Shown here: in pieces, positions 15,406 to 26,097 of the stretch
How the letters are laid out: every line of letters begins with the position of its first letter
Position numbering within the stretch: the first letter of the stretch is position 1
Notes under the pieces: model-generated
Seen by the model: the letters and a program-made list of their open reading frames with translations, nothing else
Databases searched by the model: none
What the model was told of the DNA's origin: nothing
Source: Mycoplasmatota bacterium
GTDB taxonomy: Bacteria > Bacillota_I > Bacilli_A > Izemoplasmatales > Hujiaoplasmataceae
Assembly: GCA_027859085.1 (NCBI GenBank)
Contig: JAQIBJ010000047.1
Location: 1-64,000, forward strand
Reading direction: 5' to 3'
DNA length: 64,000 nt
Translations under genes and position numbers: made by a program

Positions 15406-16035
15406 ATGGCAAGAAAAGGTATCTTAGGAAGAAAAGAAGGAATGACACAAATTTTCGATGAAAATGGAAACATGATTCCTGTTACAGTCATTTCGGCAGA
15501 ACCGAATGTTGTATTACAAAAGAAAACCGTTGAAACAGATGGTTATGAATCTGTTCAATTAGGTTTTATGAACAAAAGAGCAAACTTGATCAACAAACCA
15601 TTAGCTGGTCATTTTGCAAAAACTGAAACAACACCTAAGCGCTACATCAAGGAAATGCGTCTTTCAGGAATGAAAGAGTATAAACCTGGCCAAGAGGTAA
15701 AAATAGATATATTTACCGCTGGTGACTTTGTAGACGTTACAGGAACTTCAAAAGGGAAAGGTTACCAAGGTGTGATTAAAAGACATAATCAACACATTGG
15801 ACCGATGTCTCATGGTTCTAAATATCACCGCGGTGTTGGATCAATGGGTGTAATTTCACCTAACCACATTAGAAAAGGTAAAAACATGCCTGGTAGAATG
15901 GGACATGAAACTGTTACAATTCAAAACTTACAAGTTGTTAGAGTTGATGCAGAAAGAAATATCATTCTTATTAAAGGTAATGTACCTGGACCTAATAGAT
16001 CATTAATCGTTATTAAAAACGCAATTAAAAAATAA
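15406..16035 (+). CDS. rplC: 50S ribosomal protein L3
   Basis: A 209-residue L3, which starts large-subunit assembly and reaches towards the peptidyl transferase centre. It begins with [17 protein letters not shown] and holds the family loop [15 protein letters not shown] (near 130-145), ending [12 protein letters not shown]. Strong Shine-Dalgarno AGGAGGTG. It follows rpsJ by 24 bases and precedes rplD by 24. Confidence 0.98.
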   Translation: MARKGILGRKEGMTQIFDENGNMIPVTVISAEPNVVLQKKTVETDGYESVQLGFMNKRANLINKPLAGHFAKTETTPKRYIKEMRLSGMKEYKPGQEVKIDIFTAGDFVDVTGTSKGKGYQGVIKRHNQHIGPMSHGSKYHRGVGSMGVISPNHIRKGKNMPGRMGHETVTIQNLQVVRVDAERNIILIKGNVPGPNRSLIVIKNAIKK

Positions 16036-16059
16036 TATTCTTTGGAAGGAGGAAAAGCT

Positions 16060-16683
16060 ATGCCTAAATTAGCAATGTTAAACCAACAAGGTGAATCAGT
16101 AAAAAATGTTAATTTAAAAGACGAAGTATTTAATGTTGAAGCTAACAACCAAGTCATCTATGACGTTGTTAAACAACAAAGAGCTGCTATGAGACAAGGA
16201 ACTGTTATGACAAAAAACAGATCTGCTGTACGTGGTGGAGGTAAAAAACCTTATCGTCAAAAAGGGACTGGACATGCTCGCCAAGGAACAATCCGTGCGC
16301 CTCAATATGTAGGTGGTGGAGTTGTGTTTGGACCAAGTCCTAGAAACTATAAATACAAAGTGAACAAGAAAGTTCGTCGCTTGGCTTTAAGAATCGTTTT
16401 ATCTGAAAAGTTAAGAGAAAACAACATTATTCTTGTTGATCAAATTTCTTTAGAAGCAAATAAAACTAAAGAAATGGTGAAAGTTTTAGAAAATGTTAAA
16501 GCAGAAGGAAAAGTAATGGTGATCTTAGGAGAAGTTATGGATGCTGTAATGATTGCATCAAGAAACCTTCCTAATATCGAAGTAGATTTATTCAACCATA
16601 TCAGTGTGTATGATCTTATGAACGTAAATAAAATCGTTATTACTAAAGATGCTTTAGAAAAGATTGAGGAGGCTTTAAGTTAA
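16060..16683 (+). CDS. rplD: 50S ribosomal protein L4
   Basis: A 207-residue L4 with the exit-tunnel loop RGGGKKPYRQKGTGHARQG (near residues 47-66) and C-terminal ISVYDLMNVNKIVITKDAL. The ATG at 16060 is chosen because GGAAGGAGG lies directly before it; a TTG at 16042 in the same frame is upstream of that site. In E. coli, L4 represses this operon; the unusual leader before rpsJ could be its target here, but that is untested. Confidence 0.97.
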   Translation: MPKLAMLNQQGESVKNVNLKDEVFNVEANNQVIYDVVKQQRAAMRQGTVMTKNRSAVRGGGKKPYRQKGTGHARQGTIRAPQYVGGGVVFGPSPRNYKYKVNKKVRRLALRIVLSEKLRENNIILVDQISLEANKTKEMVKVLENVKAEGKVMVILGEVMDAVMIASRNLPNIEVDLFNHISVYDLMNVNKIVITKDALEKIEEALS

Positions 16684-16684
16684 T

Positions 16685-16966
16685 ATGGAAAAATATGAAA
16701 TCGTTAAACGCCCAATCGTTACTGAAAAAACAACGAAATTAGCTGAAGAAAACAAATACACATTTGAAGTCGATAAAAGAGCAAACAAAATTCAAATCAA
16801 AGAGGCGATTGAACAAATCTTTGATGTAAAAGTAAAGAAAGTAAATGTCATTAATGGTAAACCAAAAGCAAAAAGAGTTGGTCAATACCAAGGATTTAAA
16901 CCGGCTATTTCTAAAGCTATTATTACTTTAGAAGAAGGTCACAAAATCGACATTTATACAGCATAA
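16685..16966 (+). CDS. rplW: 50S ribosomal protein L23
   Basis: A 93-residue L23, which lines the tunnel exit and docks the signal recognition particle and trigger factor. Family start KRPIVTEKTTKLAEENKY, and DVKVKKVNVINGKPKAKR in the extended loop. It begins two bases after the rplD stop; the Shine-Dalgarno GAGGAGG lies in the last codons of rplD, so translation is likely coupled. Confidence 0.97.
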   Translation: MEKYEIVKRPIVTEKTTKLAEENKYTFEVDKRANKIQIKEAIEQIFDVKVKKVNVINGKPKAKRVGQYQGFKPAISKAIITLEEGHKIDIYTA

Positions 16967-16981
16967 TAGGAGGAAAAAATA

Positions 16982-17812
16982 ATGGCTATTATAAAGTTTA
17001 AACCACAAACACCTGGTACACGTCATATGAGCAAAAGCGATTATGCGGAGATTACCACATCACAGCCAGAGAAATCCTTATTATCTACTATTAAGAAAAA
17101 TGGCGGAAGAAATAACCAAGGTAAAATCACAGTTCGTCATCAAGCAGGTGGAGCTAAACGTAAATACAGATTAATTGATTTTAAAAGAAATAAAGACGGT
17201 ATTGTTGGGAAAGTAGCAACTATTGAATACGATCCGAACCGTACGGCTAATATTGCTTTAATCAATTACGCCGATGGAGAAAAACGTTATATCTTACAAC
17301 CTAAAGGATTAAAAGTAGGAATGGAAATTGAATCTGGAGAAAATGCAGATATCGTTATCGGTAATGCAAAAGCAATCAAAGATATTCCAGTTGGTACAAT
17401 AGTTCATAATGTTGAATTGTATCCTGGTAAAGGCGGCCAAATGATTAGAGCTGCTGGGGCAAGCGCACAAATTTTAGGGCGTGAAGCTAGATATGTATTA
17501 CTTAGATTAAAATCTGGTGAAGTTAGAAGAGTATTAGGCACATGCCGCGCAACAATTGGTGCAGTTGGAAATGAATTCCATTCATTAATTAGCATCGGTA
17601 AAGCTGGTAGAAAAAGACATATGGGTGTTAGACCTACAGTAAGAGGTTCTGCAATGAACCCTAACGACCATCCACATGGTGGTGGGGAAGGTAAACAACC
17701 TATTGGTCATCCATCGCCACTTACTCCATGGGGTAAAGTAGCTCTTGGTAAAATCACTAGAAAAAATAAAAAAGCTAGCAATAAACATATTGTTAGAAGA
17801 AGAAACAAATAG
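16982..17812 (+). CDS. rplB: 50S ribosomal protein L2
   Basis: A 276-residue L2, a core protein of the large subunit needed for subunit joining and peptidyl transfer. Visible: [20 protein letters not shown] near 38-57, the KOW-like middle, and the conserved [14 protein letters not shown] (near 223-236), which holds the histidine near the active centre. TAGGAGG precedes the ATG. No unusual insert. Confidence 0.98.
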   Translation: MAIIKFKPQTPGTRHMSKSDYAEITTSQPEKSLLSTIKKNGGRNNQGKITVRHQAGGAKRKYRLIDFKRNKDGIVGKVATIEYDPNRTANIALINYADGEKRYILQPKGLKVGMEIESGENADIVIGNAKAIKDIPVGTIVHNVELYPGKGGQMIRAAGASAQILGREARYVLLRLKSGEVRRVLGTCRATIGAVGNEFHSLISIGKAGRKRHMGVRPTVRGSAMNPNDHPHGGGEGKQPIGHPSPLTPWGKVALGKITRKNKKASNKHIVRRRNK

Positions 17813-17830
17813 GGAAGGAGGAACTCAAGT

Positions 17831-18112
17831 ATGTCACGTTCAATTAAAAAAGGTCCATTTTGTGATGATCACTTAATGAAAAAAGTAGAAAACGCAAAAA
17901 AAACTAATTCAAAGAAAGTTATTCAAACATGGTCGAGACGTTCAACAATATTTCCACAATTTGTTGGCTTAACAATTGCCGTTCATAACGGGAAGGAACA
18001 TGTTCCTGTATATATTACAGAAGACATGGTTGGTCATAAATTAGGAGAGTTCGCTCCGACTAGAACATATCGCGGACATTTAGAGAAAAAAGCTGTAAGG
18101 GGAGGTAAATAA
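17831..18112 (+). CDS. rpsS: 30S ribosomal protein S19
   Basis: A 93-residue S19 of the small-subunit head, contacting S13 and the A-site finger. It has [17 protein letters not shown] at the start, [16 protein letters not shown] in the middle and [14 protein letters not shown] near the end. GGAAGGAGG lies nine bases before ATG. It precedes rplV by two bases. Confidence 0.98.
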   Translation: MSRSIKKGPFCDDHLMKKVENAKKTNSKKVIQTWSRRSTIFPQFVGLTIAVHNGKEHVPVYITEDMVGHKLGEFAPTRTYRGHLEKKAVRGGK

Positions 18113-18114
18113 AG

Positions 18115-18462
18115 ATGGAACAAGTTACTGAAGCAAAAGCAGTCTTAAGATCTGTAAGAATAGCTCCTCGTAAAGTTAAATTAATGGTGGACTTGATTAG
18201 AGGTAAAAGTGTTGGTGAAGCATACGCTTTACTAAGAAACACACCGAAAAGATCAGCCATCGTTGTTGGAAAATTACTTAAATCAGCAGTTGCTAACGCT
18301 GAACATAATTATCAATTAGACCAAGATAATTTATTTGTAAAAGAAATTTATGTTGGTGAAGGAAAAACACTTAAGAGAATGCAACCACATGCACAAGGTA
18401 GAGCATTTCAAATCTTAAAAAGAACCAGTCACATATATTTAACTGTGGCTGAGAAAGAGTAA
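18115..18462 (+). CDS. rplV: 50S ribosomal protein L22
   Basis: A 115-residue L22 whose beta hairpin lines the nascent chain tunnel. N-terminal [20 protein letters not shown] and hairpin region [20 protein letters not shown] (near 83-103) are intact. Its Shine-Dalgarno GGGGAGG lies in the end of rpsS. Changes in the hairpin cause macrolide resistance in other bacteria; I see no insertion or deletion. Confidence 0.98.
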   Translation: MEQVTEAKAVLRSVRIAPRKVKLMVDLIRGKSVGEAYALLRNTPKRSAIVVGKLLKSAVANAEHNYQLDQDNLFVKEIYVGEGKTLKRMQPHAQGRAFQILKRTSHIYLTVAEKE

Positions 18463-18473
18463 GGAGGGATTTT

Positions 18474-19124
18474 ATGGGACAAAAAGTAAATCCAGTTGGA
18501 CAACGTATTGGAATCATTCGTGATTGGGAATCTAGATGGTATGCTGAAAAAAATGATGTAGCCGACTTACTACATGAAGACATTAAAATTCGCGACTTAA
18601 TCGAAGATTTGTATAAAAACGCTAGTGTTTCTCAAGTTGTAATTGAAAGAAGTAAAAAAAGAGTTATTATTACAGTACATACTGCTAAACCAGGTATGGT
18701 TATTGGTAGAAATGCTGAAACAAAAAAAGCTGTTGTAGAACAACTACAAAAGTTAACGAATAAAGAAGTATTTTTAAATGTTGTAGAAATAAAACGTCCA
18801 GAAATAGACGCTAAATTGGTTGCTGAAAATATAGCAAGACAATTAGAAAACAGAGCATCTTTTAGAAGAGTGCAAAAAGTTGCTATTCAAAGAGCTTTAA
18901 AATCTGGTGCTAAAGGATGTAAAACATTAATTTCAGGTCGTTTAGGTGGCGCTGAAATGGCACGAAGTGAAGGATATAATGAAGGTAATGTTCCTTTACA
19001 TACTTTAAGAGCTGACGTTGACTATGCATTAGCGGAAGCTAATACAACGTATGGTAAATTAGGTGTTAAAGTATGGATCTACAAAGGAGAAGTACTTCCT
19101 TCTAAAAAAAGAGGGGGTAAATAA
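18474..19124 (+). CDS. rpsC: 30S ribosomal protein S3
   Basis: A 216-residue S3 with the typical start [19 protein letters not shown], a KH domain ([16 protein letters not shown] near 76-91) and the C-terminal domain with [15 protein letters not shown]. It lies at the mRNA entry channel of the 30S subunit. AAGGAGGG precedes ATG. It overlaps nothing and is followed by rplP after two bases. Confidence 0.98.
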   Translation: MGQKVNPVGQRIGIIRDWESRWYAEKNDVADLLHEDIKIRDLIEDLYKNASVSQVVIERSKKRVIITVHTAKPGMVIGRNAETKKAVVEQLQKLTNKEVFLNVVEIKRPEIDAKLVAENIARQLENRASFRRVQKVAIQRALKSGAKGCKTLISGRLGGAEMARSEGYNEGNVPLHTLRADVDYALAEANTTYGKLGVKVWIYKGEVLPSKKRGGK

Positions 19125-19126
19125 TA

Positions 19127-19549
19127 ATGTTAATGCCTAAAAGAACAAAATATCGTCGCCCTCATCGTGTAAGCTATGAAGGATTGGCTAAAGGTGGATC
19201 AGAAATCACATTTGGTGATTACGGACTAAAAGCTTTAGATGGCGCTTGGATTACTTCACGCCAAATCGAAGCAAGTCGTATTGCGATGACTAGATATATG
19301 AAACGTGCTGGGAAAGTATGGATTAAAATATTCCCGCATTTAGCAAAAACTAAAAAACCTTTAGAGGTTCGTATGGGATCTGGTAAAGGTGCTCCAGAAG
19401 AATGGGTAGCTGTTGTAAAAAAAGGGACAGTTATGTTCGAAGTTGCAGGGGTAACTGAAGAAGTTGCTAAAGAAGCTTTAAGACTTGCAGCACACAAACT
19501 ACCGATTAGAACGAAGTTTGTTAAAAAAGAAAGTGGTGATTCTAAATGA
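19127..19549 (+). CDS. rplP: 50S ribosomal protein L16
   Basis: A 140-residue L16, placed near the A site of the large subunit. N-terminus [19 protein letters not shown] parallels Bacillus MLLPKR, which supports the first ATG at 19127. It contains [19 protein letters not shown] and [25 protein letters not shown] precedes the start. Its TGA stop overlaps the rpmC start by four bases (ATGA), so the two are translationally coupled. Confidence 0.98.
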   Translation: MLMPKRTKYRRPHRVSYEGLAKGGSEITFGDYGLKALDGAWITSRQIEASRIAMTRYMKRAGKVWIKIFPHLAKTKKPLEVRMGSGKGAPEEWVAVVKKGTVMFEVAGVTEEVAKEALRLAAHKLPIRTKFVKKESGDSK

Positions 19550-19740
19550 TTTACGCAAAAGAAATTCGCGAGTGGGACACCGCAAAAATCTTAGAAGAAA
19601 TTGATAATTTGAAGAAAGAAATGTTTGACCTACGTTTTAAGCAAGCGACTGGTCAATTAGAAAATACTGCACGCTTATCAAATATTAGAAAAACGATTGC
19701 TAGAATGAAAACAATTTTAACCGAGAGAGAAAGAAGTTAG
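19546..19740 (+). CDS. rpmC: 50S ribosomal protein L29
   Basis: A 64-residue helical-hairpin protein at the tunnel exit next to L23. Family signature ELREW-like start ([16 protein letters not shown]) and [18 protein letters not shown]. It overlaps rplP by four bases. The Shine-Dalgarno lies in rplP coding sequence (AAAGTGGTG). Confidence 0.96.
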   Translation: MIYAKEIREWDTAKILEEIDNLKKEMFDLRFKQATGQLENTARLSNIRKTIARMKTILTERERS

Positions 19741-19750
19741 GGGGAGGATA

Positions 19751-20011
19751 ATGATGGAAAAAGTAAGAAAATTTTTTACTGGAAATGTTGTATCTGATTC
19801 AAATGATAAAACAATCGCAGTATTAGTCACTACGTATAAAAAGCATCCATTGTATGGAAAAAGAGTTATCTCTTCTAAAAAATTCAGAGCTCACGATGAG
19901 AAAAATGAAGCTAAAAATGGTGATGTTGTAAAAATAACAGAATGCAGACCTTTATCAGCTACTAAGCGATTCCGTTTAGTCGAAATAGTTGAAAAAAGTA
20001 AGACTATTTAG
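19751..20011 (+). CDS. rpsQ: 30S ribosomal protein S17
   Basis: An 86-residue S17 with OB fold, an early-binding small-subunit protein. Core motif [20 protein letters not shown], then [19 protein letters not shown] and [17 protein letters not shown]. Two ATG codons are adjacent (19751 and 19754); GGGGGAGG at 19740-19747 fits the second slightly better, so the true start may be 19754. Confidence 0.96.
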   Translation: MMEKVRKFFTGNVVSDSNDKTIAVLVTTYKKHPLYGKRVISSKKFRAHDEKNEAKNGDVVKITECRPLSATKRFRLVEIVEKSKTI

Positions 20012-20026
20012 GGTGGGGGAATTGAT

Positions 20027-20395
20027 ATGATACAACAAGAAACAAAACTAAAAATCGCTGATAACTCAGGTGCAAGAATTATTCAAACAATCAAAGTACT
20101 TGGTGGTACTAGCCGTAAGTATGCAAGCATTGGAGACGTAATCGTAGCTTCTGTTAAAAACGCTATTCCAGGTGGAATGGTTAAAAAAGGTGAGGTTGTT
20201 AAAGCAGTAATCGTTAGAACAAAATATACGTTACAACGTGCAGATGGTTCATTTATTAAATTTGATGATAACGCAGCAGTTATATTAAAAGAAGACGGCA
20301 ACATGATGGGAACCAGAATTTTTGGTCCTGTTGCAAGAGAGTTAAGGGACGCTAATTACACGAAAATAGTTTCTTTAGCTCCAGAAGTATTATAG
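20027..20395 (+). CDS. rplN: 50S ribosomal protein L14
   Basis: A 122-residue L14, forming bridge B8 to the 30S subunit. Starts [18 protein letters not shown] and keeps [20 protein letters not shown] and [19 protein letters not shown] precedes ATG. First gene of what is the spc half in other bacteria; no internal promoter is apparent before it. Confidence 0.98.
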   Translation: MIQQETKLKIADNSGARIIQTIKVLGGTSRKYASIGDVIVASVKNAIPGGMVKKGEVVKAVIVRTKYTLQRADGSFIKFDDNAAVILKEDGNMMGTRIFGPVARELRDANYTKIVSLAPEVL

Positions 20396-20406
20396 GAGGC
20401 GCATTT

Positions 20407-20745
20407 ATGAAATTAAAAAACGGTGATAAAGTAATCATAATCTCTGGCGCAGACAAAGGAAAAGAAGGAACAGTTCTTAAAGTCCTTAAAAAAACAAATC
20501 GTGTTGTTTTAGAAGGTGACGGATTAACGAAGATCAAAAAGCATCTTAAACCATCACAAGTAAATCCTGATGGAGGAATCATTGAAATTGAAAAACCAAT
20601 TCATGCTTCAAACGTGATGGTTATTGATCCAAAAGATAAAACAAGAACAAGAATCGGATATAAAACAGTAACTGAAACTAAGAATAAAGAAGAAGTTACT
20701 AAAAAAGTTAGATATGCAAAAAAATCTGGCAAAGAATTGAAATAG
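20407..20745 (+). CDS. rplX: 50S ribosomal protein L24
   Basis: A 112-residue L24, an assembly-initiating protein. N-terminal KOW motif [20 protein letters not shown], then [15 protein letters not shown] and [22 protein letters not shown] precedes ATG. It is slightly longer than the usual 103 residues through a lysine-rich C-terminus ([14 protein letters not shown]). Confidence 0.97.
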   Translation: MKLKNGDKVIIISGADKGKEGTVLKVLKKTNRVVLEGDGLTKIKKHLKPSQVNPDGGIIEIEKPIHASNVMVIDPKDKTRTRIGYKTVTETKNKEEVTKKVRYAKKSGKELK

Positions 20746-20760
20746 TGAAGGGAGAAAATA

Positions 20761-21300
20761 ATGAATAGATTACAAGAGAAATACCGTAAAGAGATTACAC
20801 CATCTTTAATGGAAAAATTCAATTATTCTTCCATCATGGAGACACCGAAAATCAGCAAGATCGTGATTAACATTGGTGCTGGAGATGCGGTTCAAAATCC
20901 GAAAGTATTAGATAATGCTGTTAGTGAATTAACACAAATAACAGGACAAAAGCCAATTGTAACTAGAGCTAAAAAATCTATAGCGACATATAAATTAAGA
21001 GAAGGTATGCCAATCGGATGTAAAGTTACTTTAAGAGGTCAAAGAATGTATGATTTCTTTGATAAATTAGTCTCGCTTGCTCTACCTAGAGTGAGAGACT
21101 TCAGAGGGATTAATCCTAAAGGATTTGACGGAAGAGGAAATTATACGCTTGGTGTTAAGGAACAATTAATATTCCCTGAAATTGACTACGATAAAGTAGG
21201 AAAAATCAGAGGAATGGATATTGTTATAGTTACATCAGCAAATACTGATCAAGAAGCTTTCGAATTGTTAAGTCAATTCGGAATGCCGTTTAGAAGATAG
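20761..21300 (+). CDS. rplE: 50S ribosomal protein L5
   Basis: A 179-residue L5, a 5S rRNA-binding protein of the central protuberance. Motifs: [33 protein letters not shown], and the loop [19 protein letters not shown] (near 116-134). AAGGGAG precedes ATG. The gene ends TAG and rpsN begins nine bases later. Confidence 0.98.
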   Translation: MNRLQEKYRKEITPSLMEKFNYSSIMETPKISKIVINIGAGDAVQNPKVLDNAVSELTQITGQKPIVTRAKKSIATYKLREGMPIGCKVTLRGQRMYDFFDKLVSLALPRVRDFRGINPKGFDGRGNYTLGVKEQLIFPEIDYDKVGKIRGMDIVIVTSANTDQEAFELLSQFGMPFRR

Positions 21301-21309
21301 GAGGATACA

Positions 21310-21495
21310 ATGGCAAAAACATCAAAAAGAGTCAGTCAAAAACGCGGAAGTAAATTCGCAGTAAGAAACTATACGAGATGTGAACGTTGTGGACGTCCTC
21401 ATTCTGTATATCGCAAATTCAGATTATGTCGTATTTGTTTTAGAGAATTAGCTTACAAGGGTCAAATCCCTGGTGTTAAAAAAGCAAGTTGGTAA
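21310..21495 (+). CDS. rpsN: 30S ribosomal protein S14, zinc-binding type
   Basis: A 61-residue S14 of the short zinc form. CERCGRPH and CRICF supply two Cys-x-x-Cys pairs for Zn2+. Many Firmicutes keep a second zinc-free S14 for zinc starvation; none is in this window. AGGAGG precedes the start. The 53 bases before rpsH hold only the next ribosome binding site. Confidence 0.97.
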   Translation: MAKTSKRVSQKRGSKFAVRNYTRCERCGRPHSVYRKFRLCRICFRELAYKGQIPGVKKASW

Positions 21496-21548
21496 TATAT
21501 TATGAAAGAATTTATTTCCTATAAATCAAGGAAGGAGGCATTATTGAT

Positions 21549-21950
21549 ATGGTCATGACAGATCCTATTGCGGATATGTTAACAAGAATTCGCAACGCAA
21601 ATCAAATGAAACATAAAAAAGTTGAGCTACCAGCATCAAAATTAAAATCAGAAATCCTTAACGTTTTAAAAAAAGAAGGATATATCACAGATTTTGAAAG
21701 TGTAAATGATGGAGGCGTTCAAGGTACTTTACGTATACAGTTAAAGTATTTAGATAATGAAGAAAGAGTTATAAGAGGTTTGAAAAAGATTTCCAAACCT
21801 GGATTACGTGTTTATGCTAAAACAGACGACCTTCCTAAAGTTCTTAATGGACTTGGAATCGCGATTATTTCTACTTCAAAAGGTCTATTAACGGATAGAG
21901 CTGCGAGAAAAGAAAAAGTTGGCGGAGAAGTCTTAGCATATATATGGTAA
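21549..21950 (+). CDS. rpsH: 30S ribosomal protein S8
   Basis: A 133-residue S8, a primary 16S binder; in E. coli it represses the spc operon. The N-terminus [20 protein letters not shown] matches Bacillus, supporting ATG 21549 over 21555. C-terminal [20 protein letters not shown] is intact. AAGGAGG at 21531-21537 is spaced 11 bases from the first ATG. Confidence 0.98.
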   Translation: MVMTDPIADMLTRIRNANQMKHKKVELPASKLKSEILNVLKKEGYITDFESVNDGGVQGTLRIQLKYLDNEERVIRGLKKISKPGLRVYAKTDDLPKVLNGLGIAIISTSKGLLTDRAARKEKVGGEVLAYIW

Positions 21951-21978
21951 CAAAAAATAATGGAGGTGCAAGAAAACT

Positions 21979-22521
21979 ATGAGTCGAGTTGGTAATCAAT
22001 CGATCAAGCTTCCTCAAGGCGTAGAAATTAACGTCAACGATGAAAACTTCGTTGTAGTTAAAGGGCCTAAAGGGGAATTAAGCTTTGGATTCGATAAAAA
22101 TATGACAATAAACATAAATGAAGACGAAATTTCTGTAACCCGACCAAATGATTCATTACGCAATCGTGCTTTACACGGAACAACAAGAGCGTTATTGAAT
22201 AATATGGTTATTGGAGTAAGTGAAGGATATTTAAAAGCCCTTGAAATTAAAGGTGTCGGATACCGTGCGCAATTAAAAGGTTCAGATACATTAGTTCTTA
22301 ATGTCGGATATTCTAACCCAGTTGAAATGGAAATTCCTAAAGGAATTACCGTGGAAGTTCCAAAAAATACAGAAATACAAGTAAGAGGTGCTAATAAACA
22401 AGAAGTCGGTCAATTTGCCGCAATTATTCGTAAAGTTCGTTTACCTGAACCATATCTTGGAAAAGGTATTCGTTACAAAGATGAATATGTACGTCGTAAA
22501 GAAGGGAAAACAGCTGCTTAA
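21979..22521 (+). CDS. rplF: 50S ribosomal protein L6
   Basis: A 180-residue L6 beside the sarcin-ricin loop, part of the elongation-factor site. Starts [17 protein letters not shown] and has [17 protein letters not shown] (near 84-100) and the C-terminal [29 protein letters not shown] precedes ATG. Confidence 0.98.
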   Translation: MSRVGNQSIKLPQGVEINVNDENFVVVKGPKGELSFGFDKNMTININEDEISVTRPNDSLRNRALHGTTRALLNNMVIGVSEGYLKALEIKGVGYRAQLKGSDTLVLNVGYSNPVEMEIPKGITVEVPKNTEIQVRGANKQEVGQFAAIIRKVRLPEPYLGKGIRYKDEYVRRKEGKTAA

Positions 22522-22542
22522 TCGCAGTTGAGAGGTGATATT

Positions 22543-22893
22543 ATGTTTAAACCAGTAATAAAAAACAAAAATAGAAAAGTTAGACATCGTCGTATGAGAT
22601 TTTACATAAAAGGAACTGCTGAAAGACCACGTCTAAATGTTTTCCGTTCTAACAAACAAATTTATGCACAAATCATAGACGATACAAATTCTGTAACATT
22701 AGCACAAGCTTCATCACTTAAATTAGAAAATGGAGCAAATATCAAAGGCGCAAAATCCGTAGGTAAATTAGTTGCTGAACAAGCAGTTAAACAAGGTGTT
22801 AAAAAAGTCGTATTCGACCGTGGTGGTTATTTATACCATGGAAGAGTAAAAGCTTTAGCAGATGCTGCTAGAGCAGCAGGGCTAGAATTCTAA
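22543..22893 (+). CDS. rplR: 50S ribosomal protein L18
   Basis: A 116-residue L18, a 5S rRNA-binding protein. [20 protein letters not shown] and the end [20 protein letters not shown] are diagnostic. The ATG at 22543 follows GAGAGGTG at proper distance; a TTG at 22528 in the same frame lies before that site and is not used. Confidence 0.97.
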   Translation: MFKPVIKNKNRKVRHRRMRFYIKGTAERPRLNVFRSNKQIYAQIIDDTNSVTLAQASSLKLENGANIKGAKSVGKLVAEQAVKQGVKKVVFDRGGYLYHGRVKALADAARAAGLEF

Positions 22894-22910
22894 TGAAGGA
22901 GGTAATCTAA

Positions 22911-23444
22911 ATGGAAAACAATAAACGTAGCAAAAGAGGAAGAAAGCCTCGTTCTAAAAGAGAGCCAAAACTTTATGAAGAAAGAGTAGTTAACATTGGA
23001 CGTGTAACCAAAGTTGTTAAAGGTGGTAGACGTTTCAAATTCTCAGCTTTAGTTGTTGTTGGCGATCAAAAAGGAAAAGTAGGATTCGGAATTGGTAAAG
23101 CTAGTGAGGTTCCGGATGCAATTAAAAAAGCAATTGAGACCGCTAAGAAAAATATTATTGAAGTTCATAGAAATGGAACAACAATACCTCATACAATTAC
23201 TGGGAAATTCGGTGGCGGAAAAGTATTCTTAAGACCAGCTGTAGAAGGTACCGGTGTAATTGCTGGTGGTGCAGTACGTGCTGTCTTAGAATTAGCAGGA
23301 ATCAAAGATGTATTGTCTAAATCTTTAGGTTCGGATGCTCCAGTTAATATCGTTAGTGCAACTGTTCGAGCCTTAAGTGAATTAAGAACTGTTGAACAAG
23401 TTGCTGAAATGAGAGGCTTAACTGTCGAGGAGGTTCTACACTAA
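22911..23444 (+). CDS. rpsE: 30S ribosomal protein S5
   Basis: A 177-residue S5, involved in decoding fidelity and mRNA unwinding. After a basic N-terminus ([17 protein letters not shown]) comes [20 protein letters not shown], then [20 protein letters not shown] and [27 protein letters not shown] precedes ATG. The stop and the rpmD start share one base (TAATG). Confidence 0.98.
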   Translation: MENNKRSKRGRKPRSKREPKLYEERVVNIGRVTKVVKGGRRFKFSALVVVGDQKGKVGFGIGKASEVPDAIKKAIETAKKNIIEVHRNGTTIPHTITGKFGGGKVFLRPAVEGTGVIAGGAVRAVLELAGIKDVLSKSLGSDAPVNIVSATVRALSELRTVEQVAEMRGLTVEEVLH

Positions 23445-23629
23445 TGGCTAAATTAAAAGTAACCCTTACAAAGGGTTTATCAGGTAGAAAACCTAATCAA
23501 GTAAAAACGGTTAAAGCTTTAGGACTGAACAAAAGAACGTCATCTGTTGTTGTTGAAGACACAGATATGATTAAAGGTATGATTAATACCATTAGTCATT
23601 TAGTTTCAGTCGAAGAAGTAAGCAAGTAG
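23444..23629 (+). CDS. rpmD: 50S ribosomal protein L30
   Basis: A 61-residue L30 ([34 protein letters not shown]). It overlaps the rpsE stop by one base with the Shine-Dalgarno GAGGAGG in rpsE. As far as I recall L30 is missing from Mycoplasma-type Mollicutes, so its presence supports a less reduced lineage. Confidence 0.96.
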   Translation: MAKLKVTLTKGLSGRKPNQVKTVKALGLNKRTSSVVVEDTDMIKGMINTISHLVSVEEVSK

Positions 23630-23640
23630 GGGGTGCTGAT

Positions 23641-24081
23641 ATGAAATTACACGAATTAAAACCAAATTCAGGCGCAACTCATTACAAAAAAAGAGTGGGT
23701 CGTGGAAATGGTAGTGGTTTAGGTAAAACAGCTGGACGTGGACATAATGGACAAAATTCTCGTTCAGGTGGTGGCGTAAGACTTGGTTTTGAAGGTGGAC
23801 AAACTCCACTATTCAAACGTCTTCCTAAAAAAGGGTTTACAAATCCTTTTAGAAAGGAATTCGCTGTAGTCAATTTATCTGACCTTAATAGATATGAAGC
23901 AGATACAGAGGTAACACCTGAATTATTACTTAAAGATCGTATTATTCGTAAAGAATTAAGCGGCGTTAAAATTTTAGGTAGAGGAAAATTAGAAATTAAA
24001 CTAACTGTTAAGGCTCATAAATTTTCTACTTCTGCAAAAGAAGCTATAGAAGCAGCTGGTGGCACGGTTGAGGTGATATAA
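23641..24081 (+). CDS. rplO: 50S ribosomal protein L15
   Basis: A 146-residue L15, a late assembly protein. The glycine- and basic-rich N-terminus ([20 protein letters not shown]) and [19 protein letters not shown] are typical; the C-terminus has the compact [27 protein letters not shown] precedes ATG. The last base is also the first base of secY. Confidence 0.98.
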   Translation: MKLHELKPNSGATHYKKRVGRGNGSGLGKTAGRGHNGQNSRSGGGVRLGFEGGQTPLFKRLPKKGFTNPFRKEFAVVNLSDLNRYEADTEVTPELLLKDRIIRKELSGVKILGRGKLEIKLTVKAHKFSTSAKEAIEAAGGTVEVI

Positions 24082-25442
24082 TGGAAACAATTAAAAAGAT
24101 TTTCAGTAACAAAGAAGTCTTGAAAAAAATTGCTTTTACATTAATGATCTTTTTAATCTTTAAACTTTTAACTAAAGTGACCATTCCATTGGTTGATCAA
24201 GCGGCATTCGCCGATTCGTTTGAAGGGGGATTCTTAGGAATCGCTAACTCAATATCTGGGGGAGCATTAAGAAATTATTCGGTTGTTGCTCTTGGTATTA
24301 GTCCATACATTACTGCATCAATTGTTGTGCAGTTATTACAAATGGACATTGTTCCATTCTTAAAAGAGTGGAGCGAAGAAGGAGAAGTCGGTAAAAAGAA
24401 AATCTCTAGATTAACACGTTATTTAGCAATAGCTCTTGCTTTTGTTCAAGCAATTGCAATGACATTTGCATTCAATAATGTGGGCGCAGGACTTTTCACT
24501 TCACAAGCGACAGATTGGGCAACTTTAGGTGGTAGAAACCTATGGTTCATTGTGTATTTCTATATTGCAGTTGTATTAACTGCAGGGACTGCATTAATGA
24601 TTTGGTTGTCAGATCAAATTTCGCTTAAAGGTATTGGTAATGGAACATCAATGCTAATCGTGGCTGGTATTATTATTTCATTCCCAGGAACGATTGTATC
24701 GTTGGTTCAATACTATATCGCAGACCCAGGTAACGCTTTACAAGCTGTTTTTGTTAATCAAGGACATTTTAGCGGGTATGTTTTATTTGGTGTCAGCATG
24801 TTAATGTTTGTTTTAGTATTAGTAGGTGTGACATATATGCAAATCGCAATCAGAAAAGTTCCTATTCAATATGCAAACAGACCAGGCTCATCAAAATTCA
24901 AAGGTAAATCAGAATCTAACATTCCAATCAAATTAAATACTGCAGGAGTTATTCCGGTTATCTTTGCATCAATTATTTTGTCTTTACCATTAACAGTCAT
25001 CGGTTATGTCGCAGGTAATAATACAAGCTCAGGCGGCTGGATGAACTGGCTCCAACAAATATTCACATATACTGAACCAATTGGTTTTGTAATGTATGCA
25101 TTACTAATCTTTATTTTCACATTCTTCTATTCGTTCATTCTAATCAAACCAGAACAAATAGCAGAAAACCTAAACAAACAAAATGCTTATATTCCTGGTG
25201 TTAGACCTGGAAAAGAAACTGAAGCTCATATTACTAAGATATTATTTAGAGTAACAGTTGTTGGTGCATTTTACCTGGTAGTTGTGGCAAGTTTACCGAT
25301 TATTACATCGATTATTCTTGGTCATAATTACGCTCAAATCGGAGGGACATCTTTATTGATTATTGTTGGTGTAGCACTTGAAACAGCGAGACAAATTGAA
25401 GCTGATACTCAAGAAAAAGCTTACGCTGGCTTTATGAGATAA
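24081..25442 (+). CDS. secY: Preprotein translocase subunit SecY
   Basis: A 453-residue SecY, the ten-helix channel of the Sec translocon. Family features: helix 2 region ALGISPYITASIVVQLLQM, the fourth-helix loop KGIGNGTSMLIVAGIIISFP, the cytosolic loop IAIRKVPIQYANRP, and PEQIAENLNKQNAYIPGVRP GKET in the last cytosolic loop (two parts of one run). The plug-region insert QAAFADSFEGGFLGI is normal. It overlaps rplO by one base. Partner SecE is encoded at 50665 in this window; SecG is not seen. Confidence 0.98.
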   Translation: METIKKIFSNKEVLKKIAFTLMIFLIFKLLTKVTIPLVDQAAFADSFEGGFLGIANSISGGALRNYSVVALGISPYITASIVVQLLQMDIVPFLKEWSEEGEVGKKKISRLTRYLAIALAFVQAIAMTFAFNNVGAGLFTSQATDWATLGGRNLWFIVYFYIAVVLTAGTALMIWLSDQISLKGIGNGTSMLIVAGIIISFPGTIVSLVQYYIADPGNALQAVFVNQGHFSGYVLFGVSMLMFVLVLVGVTYMQIAIRKVPIQYANRPGSSKFKGKSESNIPIKLNTAGVIPVIFASIILSLPLTVIGYVAGNNTSSGGWMNWLQQIFTYTEPIGFVMYALLIFIFTFFYSFILIKPEQIAENLNKQNAYIPGVRPGKETEAHITKILFRVTVVGAFYLVVVASLPIITSIILGHNYAQIGGTSLLIIVGVALETARQIEADTQEKAYAGFMR

Positions 25443-25446
25443 TGCC

Positions 25447-26097
25447 ATGATTAACTTGTTGATTATGGGTAAACCTGGAGCAGGTAAGGGTACCCAAGCA
25501 AAAAAAATTCTTGATCATTTTAATTTAACCCATATTTCCACTGGCGAGATTTATCGTGAAGAAATTAAAAAGGGTTCATACATTGGTCAAGAAGCTAAAA
25601 AATACTTAGATCAAGGAAACTTAGTACCTGACAAAATGACAAATGATATTGTTCGTGGCGTCCTTTCGACCACTGAATTCGAAAACGGATTTATGTTGGA
25701 TGGATATCCAAGAACAATTTCTCAAGCAGAAGCGTTGGATGAGATGTTAAACAAACGTCAAATTCAATTAACTGCAGTGATCAATGTCGACGTCGATGAT
25801 GACATCATCTCAGACCGTATGTCGGGAAGAAGAGTATGTTCTAATTGTGGTGAAACTTACCACTTAGAATATCAACAACCAAAAGTTGATGGCGTTTGTG
25901 ATGTCTGCGGACATCAATTGATTCAAAGACCCGATGATTTAAAAGAATCAGTTTTGAATAGATTGAAAATCTATAAGAACAAAACACAACCATTATTAGA
26001 TTATTATGAACAAAAAGATCTATTAAGGGTTATTGATGGTGAGAATTCGAGCGATCGAGTATTTGAAGATATACTAAAAAAACTAGGTGAGTTGTAA
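25447..26097 (+). CDS. adk: Adenylate kinase
   Basis: A 216-residue long-lid adenylate kinase (ATP + AMP = 2 ADP). P-loop [13 protein letters not shown] at residues 8-20, AMP site [25 protein letters not shown], and a zinc-type lid with CSNCGETYH and CDVCG, the Gram-positive form. Four bases separate it from secY, and its stop overlaps the map start (TAATG). Confidence 0.98.
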   Translation: MINLLIMGKPGAGKGTQAKKILDHFNLTHISTGEIYREEIKKGSYIGQEAKKYLDQGNLVPDKMTNDIVRGVLSTTEFENGFMLDGYPRTISQAEALDEMLNKRQIQLTAVINVDVDDDIISDRMSGRRVCSNCGETYHLEYQQPKVDGVCDVCGHQLIQRPDDLKESVLNRLKIYKNKTQPLLDYYEQKDLLRVIDGENSSDRVFEDILKKLGEL